Under the pieces are notes generated by a model. It searched no databases. It was given only the letters and a program-made list of their open reading frames with translations, and was not told the DNA's origin. Made by a program: the position numbers and the translations under genes. This document shows, piece by piece, positions 1 to 4,543 of a stretch of DNA of 6,545 nt (positions are counted from its first letter, which is position 1; every line of letters starts with the position of its first letter). Origin of the DNA: an uncultured Collinsella sp. (lineage in GTDB: Bacteria > Actinomycetota > Coriobacteriia > Coriobacteriales > Coriobacteriaceae); NCBI GenBank assembly GCA_934650975.1, contig CAKUFW010000096.1:1-6545 (forward strand), given 5' to 3'.

Positions 1-83
1 CCGCAGTCGAGCGCCATGATGTAGGAACCGCCAAAGCCAAACGAGGCATCTTCCATGCCCAGGCTGCCTAGATTCAATGACAT
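1..83 (-). CDS. N-terminal fragment of an unidentified protein downstream of tsaC
   Basis: Only the first 27 codons are present; the gene runs off the low-coordinate edge. The ATG at 83-81 follows an AAGG-type ribosome-binding site (minus strand, about 95-91) and lies 13 nt after the tsaC stop codon, so it is probably co-transcribed with tsaC. The translated start reads MSLNLGSLGMEDASFGFGGS followed by YIMALDCG. The 'ALDCG' stretch vaguely recalls the first phosphate-binding strand of ASKHA-fold sugar kinases, but so short a fragment cannot support a family. A second in-frame ATG at 17-15, just before ALDCG, is an alternative start. I do not recognise the protein. Confidence 0.6.
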   Translation of the reverse strand, partial: MSLNLGSLGMEDASFGFGGSYIMALDC

Positions 84-96
84 CGCTTGCACCTTT

Positions 97-840
97 CTAT
101 TGCATCGGGTCGGACAGGACCCGTTCGATCTCTGATGCGGGAAGTGCGCCTTGGCGCAGGATCTGGAGGCAACCGTGCTGGAATGACACGATGGTCGAAG
201 CGTCGCGGCACGGGGTCTCGCCGGCATCGACGGCCACATCGACCCCCTCCAGGATGCGGTCCTCCACCGTGGCGAAACTTGCCGGCGCGGGTGCACCGTG
301 CGTGTTGGCGCTCGTGCAGGCAAGCGGGCTGCCGCAGACGCGGATGAGCACTTGCACCACGGGCGAGGCCGACGCGCGCAGGGCGACGGTGCCGTCGGCA
401 GCGCGCATAAAGGTCGGCACGCAGGGAGCCGCCTTGACCACGATGGTCAACGCACCCGGCCAACATCTTCGGGCGAGCACGCGGGCCTCGTTAGGGATAT
501 CCACGCCATAGCGGTCGAGCGCCTCGGCCCCATCGACCAGCCAGGCGACGGTTTGCGTGAGTTCGCGCTGTTTGAGGGTAAAGATACGGCGATAACCGGT
601 ACCGAGCGCGGGGACCGCGGCGCCGTTGACGGTGGCCTGCGGGTCGCGCGGCCACGGCAGAGATTCACTTGCATCTTGCGGAACGGCATCCGAGAAGGCG
701 TTGACCGCCACGGCGACACCGTAGACCGTCTCGGTCGGGATCAGCGCCAGGCCGCCGCGACCGAGCACCTCGGCCGTGCGCTCGACGGCAAGCCGATGCG
801 GCTCGCGCGCTCCCTCGTATACCCGATAGACCGTCTGCAT
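97..840 (-). CDS. tsaC: L-threonylcarbamoyladenylate synthase (TsaC/Sua5, YrdC domain)
   Basis: This cytosolic enzyme makes threonylcarbamoyl-AMP from threonine, bicarbonate and ATP, the first step of t6A formation at position 37 of ANN-decoding tRNAs. The 247-residue product has the YrdC signatures in order: PTETVYG (35-41), the K-x-R type motif TLKQRE (88-93), WPGALTIVV (127-135), TSANTHG (176-182) and DASTIV (213-218). There is no C-terminal Sua5 domain, so it is the short TsaC form. It is still longer than the usual roughly 200 residues, because about 35 extra residues (roughly 51-84, containing PWPRDP) lie between the PTETVYG and K-x-R motifs. The ATG at 840 is preceded by AAGGGG on the minus strand (about 857-852). 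It is the last complete gene of the prfA-prmC-tsaC backbone. Family certain; the role of the insert is unknown. Confidence 0.93.
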   Translation of the reverse strand: MQTVYRVYEGAREPHRLAVERTAEVLGRGGLALIPTETVYGVAVAVNAFSDAVPQDASESLPWPRDPQATVNGAAVPALGTGYRRIFTLKQRELTQTVAWLVDGAEALDRYGVDIPNEARVLARRCWPGALTIVVKAAPCVPTFMRAADGTVALRASASPVVQVLIRVCGSPLACTSANTHGAPAPASFATVEDRILEGVDVAVDAGETPCRDASTIVSFQHGCLQILRQGALPASEIERVLSDPMQ

Positions 841-986
841 GTGTATGCCAGCCCCTTACGCTCTGGTGCAAGTTTGTTTACTGTGGGGCATTCTCGCACG
901 AAATGTTCAACCTATTTGCCCAGAGCGCATGTTGGTTTGGTGAGCGGCTGTAGTAGTCGGTGAAAGTGAGGGGGTTATTGGCGGTT
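841..986. other. Gap between the higA-like gene and tsaC, with an 8-bp inverted repeat
   Basis: No gene or clear terminator is visible here. A perfect inverted repeat, CGCTCTGG at 859-866 and CCAGAGCG at 920-927, is separated by 53 nt, with its proximal arm next to the tsaC ribosome-binding site. On the minus strand TGCGAGAAT (898-890) could serve as an extended -10 for tsaC, but no good -35 accompanies it. Whether tsaC depends on read-through from the toxin-antitoxin genes cannot be decided from sequence. Confidence 0.3.
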
Positions 987-1289
987 TTAGTGAGCAAGCG
1001 TCACGGTATGATCGGGGAACTCAATGCTTGCGACAAGTTTTCCCCCAAGGCTTTCGGCATACCTGCTGAGGGTGTCGAGCCTCATCGAGCCCAACTCTCC
1101 GCGCTCAAGCTCGGAGACGCGTTTTTGAGAAACACCCATCGACTGAGCGACCGACGCCTGCGTCAGATCCTTGAGTTTACGAATCTGGGCAAGCTTGTAA
1201 GCCTCGATACGCTCACGAGTTTTCTCCTGCTCGGCGGCAATGGAGTCGCGCGCTATCCCGCGAGACTCCATATACTCATGCAGTTCCAT
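987..1289 (-). CDS. XRE/HigA-type antitoxin with helix-turn-helix
   Basis: A 100-residue protein whose residues about 34-86 form a Cro/C1-type (XRE) helix-turn-helix. LTQASVAQSMGVSQKRVSEL (42-61) is the helix-turn-recognition-helix core, followed by ERGE and the conserved RLDTLSRYAESLGGKL. This arrangement, ending in a short 'VASIEFPD' strand, is typical of antitoxins paired with RelE/HigB-like (Gp49/DUF891) toxins. The ATG at 1289 overlaps the 3' end of the upstream toxin gene by 14 bp and has a strong AGGAGG ribosome-binding site (minus strand, about 1305-1300), so the two are translationally linked. By family precedent it should neutralise the toxin and repress the shared promoter. The N-terminal 30 residues are charged and probably helical. 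Specificity is unknown, so no gene symbol is assigned. Confidence 0.85.
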   Translation of the reverse strand: MELHEYMESRGIARDSIAAEQEKTRERIEAYKLAQIRKLKDLTQASVAQSMGVSQKRVSELERGELGSMRLDTLSRYAESLGGKLVASIEFPDHTVTLAH

Positions 1290-1671
1290 CTCGATCGAGC
1301 CTCCTTACGTGACGGCGGTATATTTGCTCGGCCTTGGGAATGTTAATCGCATACCAGCCGTTCCATTTTGCCCTAGACGACCTCGCCCTTGACTTATCAC
1401 CTGCTAGCAGCAATACGGCCCGACGTTTGGGGTCAAAGGCAAAGAGGATGCGGATCACTGATTGCCCGCACGACGTGACCCTCAGCTCCTTTAAATGATG
1501 GAGCTTCGAGCCCTTTACACGATCAACCAGCGGGCGGCCAAGGCCGGGCCCTTCCTTCTCAAGCACCAAAAGGTCCGCATAAATCTGCCTCAACGTAGCC
1601 TCATCCTGCTTATCAAGCCAGGGCTCGATGTAATCGAGCACAATGTGGTAACGGTGCTGCTGATTTGACAT
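1276..1671 (-). CDS. RelE/HigB-like toxin (phage Gp49-like family)
   Basis: A 131-residue member of the ParE/RelE-fold toxins that typically act as ribosome-dependent mRNA interferases. Family hallmarks are visible in order: GLGRPLVDRVKGSKLHHLKELR (43-64), the beta-strand IRILFAFDPKRRAVLLLAGDK (73-93), and W-N-G-W-Y followed by IPKAEQIYRRH (103-121). It is the first gene of a toxin-first pair, overlapping the antitoxin start by 14 bp, as in HigBA modules. The ATG at 1671 has an AAGGAG ribosome-binding site about 6 nt upstream, which itself lies in an inverted repeat. One oddity is that the segment between GDK and WNGWY contains SRARSSRAK, about six residues more than I expect for this family. 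It is in frame, so the gene looks intact, but its toxicity cannot be judged. Confidence 0.85.
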   Translation of the reverse strand: MSNQQHRYHIVLDYIEPWLDKQDEATLRQIYADLLVLEKEGPGLGRPLVDRVKGSKLHHLKELRVTSCGQSVIRILFAFDPKRRAVLLLAGDKSRARSSRAKWNGWYAINIPKAEQIYRRHVRRLDRDGTA

Positions 1672-1680
1672 ACCTTTCTC

Positions 1681-1695
1681 CTTCTATGGTAGAAG
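1681..1695 (-). promoter_or_regulatory. Candidate operator or hairpin overlapping the toxin-antitoxin ribosome-binding site
   Basis: CTTCTA-TGG-TAGAAG is a perfect 6-bp inverted repeat with a 3-nt spacer, located 10 nt upstream of the toxin start. On the minus strand the second arm merges with the AGAAGGAG ribosome-binding site. It also overlaps the -10-like TACCAT of a weak promoter candidate (TTGCAA at 1713-1708, 16 nt, TACCAT at 1691-1686). Such a site would suit autorepression by the XRE antitoxin. Alternatively, as RNA, it could partly mask the ribosome-binding site. Confidence 0.45.
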
Positions 1696-1713
1696 TTTTA
1701 CGGTATATTGCAA

Positions 1714-1749
1714 GGGAAAATTTAGTTCTTCGGCCTTCTCGGCAAGAAC
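1714..1749 (-). terminator. Weak terminator-like hairpin after hicB
   Basis: On the minus strand, GTTCTTGCC (1749-1741) pairs with GGC and AAGAAC (1735-1733 and 1730-1725) around a GAGAA loop, with two bulged bases. It is followed by TAAATTTT, a poor but U-containing tail. It lies 30 nt after the hicB stop and just before the next toxin-antitoxin promoter, where a transcript end would be expected. The stem is short and the U tract is interrupted, so confidence is modest. Confidence 0.35.
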
Positions 1750-1779
1750 CGCCGCACGAGCCTAATGAGCACTAGGGGA

Positions 1780-2226
1780 TTATTGGACCGCCACGAACTT
1801 CTTTGGTCTTCCGGCATGGCGCTCTTGGGCGGCGTAGCGCTCGATACTGTCGATCGTAATCATCCTGCGGCCGCCAACGAGCTCAACATCGAGCTTTCCG
1901 GCTTTAACCAGTGCGGTGATTCGCGGGGCGGAGACTTTGAGATCCAGCGCTGCGTCTTTGAATGTTCGGCACGCCGCTTCCCGAGCGTCCTCATGATCGA
2001 TCTCCACCGAAAGCGCTACGACTTCTGCAGACCGTTCGTATGCAGCCGGAGTCAAGCCGTTGTTGAGGTCGTCAGCCAAAAATGCCATGAGCGCCTCGCC
2101 GGCATGGGCAATTGCTTCTTCGCGCGTGTCACCGTCGGCCAAGGCACCGGGAACTTGCGGAAAGCTGGCACAATAGCCATCGTCTTCTTTTATGAGAACG
2201 CAGTCGTAGGTGAATCGCTGCTTCAT
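1780..2226 (-). CDS. hicB: HicB-type antitoxin with C-terminal DNA-binding domain
   Basis: A 148-residue antitoxin of the HicAB type II system. Residues about 5-55 form the degraded RNase-H-like HicB fold, with the signature DDGYCASFPQVPGALADGDT (15-34) followed by the EEAIAHAGEAL helix. This domain binds and blocks the HicA toxin. Residues about 88-132 (AALDLKVSAPRITALVKAGK, then a strand-turn and IDSIERYAA) resemble an excisionase/MerR-like winged helix and should bind the operon promoter. The start ATG at 2226 has a GGAGG ribosome-binding site with about 6-nt spacing and lies 12 nt after the hicA stop codon, so the pair forms one transcript in the usual toxin-then-antitoxin order. The extended C-terminal domain distinguishes it from minimal HicB proteins. 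Confidence 0.88.
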   Translation of the reverse strand: MKQRFTYDCVLIKEDDGYCASFPQVPGALADGDTREEAIAHAGEALMAFLADDLNNGLTPAAYERSAEVVALSVEIDHEDAREAACRTFKDAALDLKVSAPRITALVKAGKLDVELVGGRRMITIDSIERYAAQERHAGRPKKFVAVQ

Positions 2227-2238
2227 TTTGCCCTCCAG

Positions 2239-2424
2239 CTACCATCCGACTTGGCGACGAATACTTGCCCACGTGCCCTTCTTTGGCCGATCACCGCCAG
2301 AGCCGTTCACAGTCACAACGCGGTCGCCAGAAACATACTTGGCATGACTGCCGACCTGCGCGACCTTCACGAATCCATCGTGCTTGAGTAGGGCAATGAT
2401 TTCCCGAAAGGTAGGAGGTTGCAT
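2239..2424 (-). CDS. hicA: HicA-type mRNA interferase toxin
   Basis: A 61-residue protein with the complete small double-stranded-RNA-binding-like fold of HicA toxins, which cleave mRNA. The N-terminal helix is FREIIALLKHDGF (6-18). The catalytic GSH motif is at 25-27 (His27), followed by KYVSGDRVVTV and the C-terminal segment KKGTWASIRRQVG (48-60), typical of the family's final helix. It is normal in length and has no visible lesion. The ATG at 2424 has an AGAGG ribosome-binding site about 8 nt upstream. It lies just downstream of the prmC stop codon and has its own promoter in between. It pairs with hicB, which starts 12 nt after its stop. Confidence 0.9.
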   Translation of the reverse strand: MQPPTFREIIALLKHDGFVKVAQVGSHAKYVSGDRVVTVNGSGGDRPKKGTWASIRRQVGW

Positions 2425-2449
2425 GGGCCGACCTCTTTCAGCCGTCCTA

Positions 2450-2478
2450 ATTATAAACTACTTTATATTTTTTCTAAA
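2450..2478 (-). promoter_or_regulatory. Sigma-70-type promoter of hicAB
   Basis: On the minus strand, TTTAGA (2478-2473, 4 of 6 to the -35 consensus) is followed after exactly 17 nt by a perfect TATAAT (2455-2450). The start point would fall near 2443, giving a leader of about 20 nt before the hicA ATG. The surrounding DNA is strikingly A+T-rich compared with the genes. A 5-bp inverted repeat, CCAGT (2479-2483) and ACTGG (2495-2499), abuts the -35 and overlaps the prmC stop. It is a possible but weak candidate for a HicB operator. Confidence 0.7.
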
Positions 2479-2492
2479 CCAGTTAATAAATA

Positions 2493-3752
2493 CTACTGGC
2501 GTTGTTTGGGCTCGGTGACGATGGCTCGGACGATGCGGGGGCGATCGGTGAGGTCGCGGACGATGCGCACGTCCGATAGGCCCGCCTGGCGGCAGAGCTC
2601 GGCAGCGGCGTCGAGGGCTCCCTCGTAGAGCTCGCAGGCAAAAAGACCGCCGGCGTGCAACATATAGGGCGCCGCATTGAGCAGGCGACGGAAGATGTCC
2701 AGGCCGTCGGCGCCGCCCTCGAGCGCCAAGTCGGGCTCGAAGTCCTTGACCTCGTGCGGCAGCGAGCGCATGACATCGGTGGGGATGTACGGCGGATTGG
2801 AGACGAGCACGTCGAAGGTGCCCCACTCTTCGCGGGGAATGGAGCTCACCAGGTTGGTGAGGCTGAAGGTGGCCTCGTCAGCCGTGAGGCCAAGTGCGTC
2901 GCGGTTTTTCGTTGCCAGGTCGATGGCGCGCGGCTCGATATCGGTGGCGGTGCAGGTAACGTGACCGCGGCGTTCCCAGGCAAGCGAGAGCGAAATGCAG
3001 CCCGTGCCGCAGCCGACCTCGAGAACGCGGGCGGTGCGGGGCTCGGTTGGTGCGGGCGCGACGGCATCCTGCGCTAGGGCCGCCTCCTGATCTTCGCCTT
3101 CGATGGCAATACCGTATTCGTCGAGCTCGGGCTCAACGAGCTCGACAGCTTCCGCAGCTTCAGCCTCCGCGGCCTGCGCAGCGGCTTCCTCGGCCTCGCG
3201 GTCGGCCAGCTCCTCGGCATAGGCACGGCTACCGAGCACGTCGCTGCCCAATGCCGCCTCATCGGCTGCCGTCAAGTTGGCCGCACGGCGCTCGGCAGTC
3301 GCGCGTTCGTCGGCCAGTGCGGCCTCGGCCCTGCGTGCCTCCTCGACCTCATCGTTCCATGGCAGCTCAACGCGCTGACGAGCAGCGGCCTCGGGACTCA
3401 GAACCTCGGCATCCAGATAATTGAGGACTTCCTCGACGAGCATCTCGGTCTCGGGGCGCGGGATAAGCACGCCGGGGGCGCACGCGACGTCGATCATGCG
3501 GAACTGCGTGCTGCCCGTGATGTACTGCAGCGGCTCACCCTTGGCGCGGCGGACAACGGCCGCATGCATGATCTCGAGCTGGGCCGCGTCGAGCGTCTCG
3601 TCCATGCGCATATATAAGTCGATACGCGCCAGACCCGTAGCCGCGCATAGCAGCCACTCAGCAGAAAGACGGGGATGCTCCTCGCCGCGCTCGGCCAGGT
3701 ACTCCTTGGTCCACTCGAGACAACGCTTGATGGTCCAGATCTCGTTTGCCAT
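2493..3752 (-). CDS. prmC: Release factor glutamine methyltransferase PrmC/HemK with a long internal insertion
   Basis: PrmC uses S-adenosylmethionine to methylate the glutamine of the GGQ motif of RF1 and RF2. The product is 419 residues against about 280-290 usually. Residues 1-105 are the helical release-factor-binding domain, ending in PLQYITGSTQFRMID and VLIPRPETEMLVEE (95-108). The Rossmann methyltransferase domain starts at VLEVGCGTGCISLSLA (243-258), with acidic TDIEPRA (270-276) and the catalytic NPPY at 319-322. Between them lie about 125 residues (roughly 114-238) of Ala/Glu-rich, low-complexity sequence. I chose the ATG at 3752 because it has a strong GGGAGG ribosome-binding site and begins MANEIWTIKRCLEWTKEYL, the normal family start. 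The in-frame start 25 codons upstream has no family similarity. The gene partners functionally with prfA, also in this window. Confidence 0.93.
   Translation of the reverse strand: MANEIWTIKRCLEWTKEYLAERGEEHPRLSAEWLLCAATGLARIDLYMRMDETLDAAQLEIMHAAVVRRAKGEPLQYITGSTQFRMIDVACAPGVLIPRPETEMLVEEVLNYLDAEVLSPEAAARQRVELPWNDEVEEARRAEAALADERATAERRAANLTAADEAALGSDVLGSRAYAEELADREAEEAAAQAAEAEAAEAVELVEPELDEYGIAIEGEDQEAALAQDAVAPAPTEPRTARVLEVGCGTGCISLSLAWERRGHVTCTATDIEPRAIDLATKNRDALGLTADEATFSLTNLVSSIPREEWGTFDVLVSNPPYIPTDVMRSLPHEVKDFEPDLALEGGADGLDIFRRLLNAAPYMLHAGGLFACELYEGALDAAAELCRQAGLSDVRIVRDLTDRPRIVRAIVTEPKQRQ
3039..3413 (-). other. Ala/Glu-rich linker inserted in PrmC
   Basis: This segment encodes roughly residues 114-238 of PrmC. 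It is dominated by Ala, Glu, Asp and Arg (for example AYAEELADREAEEAAAQAAE), with a proline-rich end (VAPAPTEP) just before the methyltransferase domain. It reads as charged helix or disordered linker, not as a folded domain I know. It is in frame and has the same codon style as its surroundings, so it looks like expansion within the gene and not a mobile insertion. Confidence 0.75.
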
Positions 3753-3800
3753 GGGGTCCTCCCCTCTTGAGCGCCGGGCGGCGCGTGAATGTCGGAGCAG

Positions 3801-3827
3801 ATTGTACGCGAGGGCACCGCTTGGCAA
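3801..3827 (-). promoter_or_regulatory. Candidate promoter of prmC
   Basis: On the minus strand, TTGCCA (3827-3822, 5 of 6 to consensus) is followed after 15 nt by TACAAT (3806-3801, 5 of 6). A start near 3794 would give a leader of about 40 nt containing the strong prmC ribosome-binding site. The 15-nt spacing is shorter than the usual 17, which lowers confidence. A separate prmC promoter makes sense because prfA ends in a terminator-like hairpin and lies over 700 bp away even without the insertion sequence. Confidence 0.45.
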
Positions 3828-4142
3828 GGGACGATTGAGGGCGATTATCGAGAATCAGCCCAGATTTTTGAGACGGACTCGCTCAAAGTGCTCATTTGTC
3901 GACGTCATGATTTGCATCCGTCAAGCTTTTGGCAAGGTTGCCCCAAAACTGACCAATATCTAACCAAACACTTGCCGAATCACTTGACGAGCAACTCGCC
4001 GAAAAATGCACTGCGACTTCTCGGACAATAATTTGAGCATTATTTTTGATAGTTAGCCATTGCTTTAAGCAGGTTTATGCAGGTAAACAGTTCATTTGCT
4101 GCCAAATCAAACCAAATAAAATCAAAAAGCAATTTACCCACA
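3828..4142. other. A+T-rich intergenic stretch without a gene
   Basis: Neither strand holds a reading frame with credible composition or a ribosome-binding site. Base composition drops sharply relative to prmC and the insertion sequence. Visible structure is limited to a hairpin at 3927-3948 (TTTTGGCAA, GG, TTGCC, CC, AAAA), which has no U tract on either strand, and short runs of A or T. It is the native space upstream of prmC and may hold further regulatory sites that I cannot identify. Confidence 0.5.
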
Positions 4143-4294
4143 GTAGTCATTTAAGAGCGTCCCCAATGACTACCCAAGGAGTGTCCCAAACTGCCGGCAG
4201 AAAAGGAACGTCCCTAACTGCCACATCCGGACCAAGGCAATGCCGCAGGTTGAGCATAAGAACGTCCCCAACGACTACCCAGAAAAGGAACGTC
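4143..4294. repeat. REP-like intergenic repeat array, the insertion target of the IS110 element
   Basis: Two near-identical 24-nt direct copies (4153-4176 and 4258-4281, 22 of 24 identical, core GTCCCCAA[T/C]GACTACCCA) alternate with two copies of CAGAAAAGGAACGTCC (4198-4213 and 4280-4295). The first unit also forms a perfect hairpin, GTAGTCAT (4143-4150) with ATGACTAC (4166-4173). A 10-bp palindrome, CTGCCGGCAG, is at 4191-4200. A related CCCAACGACTAC resumes on the far side of the insertion sequence at 5707-5718. This pattern of short, semi-palindromic intergenic units is typical of REP/RAYT-associated families. The family assignment is inference; copy number elsewhere in the genome is unknown. 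Confidence 0.7.
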
Positions 4295-4300
4295 CATTAC
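4288..4300 (+). other. Left IS junction: left target, CA core, right donor
   Basis: The top strand reads GAACGTC (genomic left target, 4288-4294), CA core (4295-4296), TTAC (element right-donor half, 4297-4300). GAACGTCC is identical to the left-target guide at 4387-4394. CATTAC is the exact complement of the right-donor guide GTAATG at 4486-4491. Confidence 0.8.
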
Positions 4301-4303
4301 AGT
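4298..4303 (+). promoter_or_regulatory. -10 half of a circle-junction promoter
   Basis: TACAGT (4 of 6 to TATAAT) sits just inside the left end. In the integrated state the upstream genomic DNA at the matching position (ACCCAG, 4277-4282) is not a -35. When the element circularises, the outward TTGACA of the right end would lie 15 nt upstream. A start near 4310 would lead directly into the bridge RNA. The spacing is short, so this is a candidate only. Confidence 0.4.
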
Positions 4304-4313
4304 CGAGATTGTC

Positions 4314-4510
4314 AGCCCGGGCCCGTCTCGGGCTACGATTGAGGCGCGCCCAGAACGGGCCGCCGACCGGGCGCCCGCGCACGGCCGAACGTCCCTGCCC
4401 CCTAGAGGGCCTGTTGGGTGCTGCCGGCGCGGGACGCGCCGCCCCCGACGGCTGATAGGAAAGTGCCGGGCAGGTGCCGCGGCTGGTAATGTGAGTGCCG
4501 AGGGGAGGCC
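4314..4510 (+). ncRNA. Bridge RNA (seekRNA) of the IS110 element
   Basis: This RNA should guide the transposase by pairing with both target and donor DNA. By eye it folds into four parts. (1) Hairpins AGCCCG/CGGGCT (4314-4319 with 4329-4334) and GGCG-C-GCCC/GGGCCGCC (4343-4364, loop AGAAC). (2) A target loop closed by CCCGCGC-A-CGGC (4374-4385) with GCCGGCGCGGG (4423-4433), holding left-target guide GAACGTCC (4387-4394), apical hairpin GCCC/GGGC (4397-4410) and right-target guide GTTGGGTG (4413-4420). (3) A donor loop closed by CCCC-GA-CGGC (4443-4452) with GCCG-A-GGGG (4497-4505). (4) Inside it, left-donor guide ATAGGAA (4455-4461), apical hairpin 4465-4483 and right-donor guide GTAATG (4486-4491). 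The order and topology match the published IS621 bridge RNA. The exact 5' and 3' ends are uncertain. Confidence 0.85.
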
Positions 4511-4511
4511 A

Positions 4512-4532
4512 TCCGGTCGAACGACTACCGGA
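4512..4532 (+). promoter_or_regulatory. Hairpin immediately before the transposase ribosome-binding site
   Basis: TCCGGT (4512-4517) pairs perfectly with ACCGGA (4527-4532) around the 9-nt loop CGAACGACT, directly in front of the AAGGA ribosome-binding site of the transposase. It could mark the bridge RNA 3' border or modulate transposase translation. The sequence AACGACTACC (4520-4529) within it is identical to part of the genomic repeat at 4270-4279. Confidence 0.45.
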
Positions 4533-4543
4533 AGGATACCACC

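Noticed and set aside
1765..2391. Plus-strand open frame of about 208 codons over hicAB
   Set aside because: It is antisense to hicB and hicA, both of which are clearly recognisable with good ribosome-binding sites.
3753..3827. 25-codon N-terminal extension of PrmC
   Set aside because: It lacks a ribosome-binding site and family similarity, and overlaps the promoter candidate. The ATG at 3752 has a strong GGGAGG site.
3927..3948. Hairpin as a terminator
   Set aside because: The stem has a two-base bulge and no U tract on either strand, and there is no gene whose end it would serve.
3421..4031. Plus-strand open frames over the prmC 5' end and upstream region
   Set aside because: They are mostly antisense to prmC or lie in A+T-rich DNA, with no ribosome-binding site or recognisable protein.
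4143..4295. CRISPR array
   Set aside because: The repeats are few, unevenly spaced and interleaved with a second repeat. There are no spacers of regular length and no cas genes.
4046..4342. Open frame of about 98 codons across the repeat array and left IS end
   Set aside because: It crosses the deduced IS junction and the structured RNA, has no ribosome-binding site and no family resemblance.
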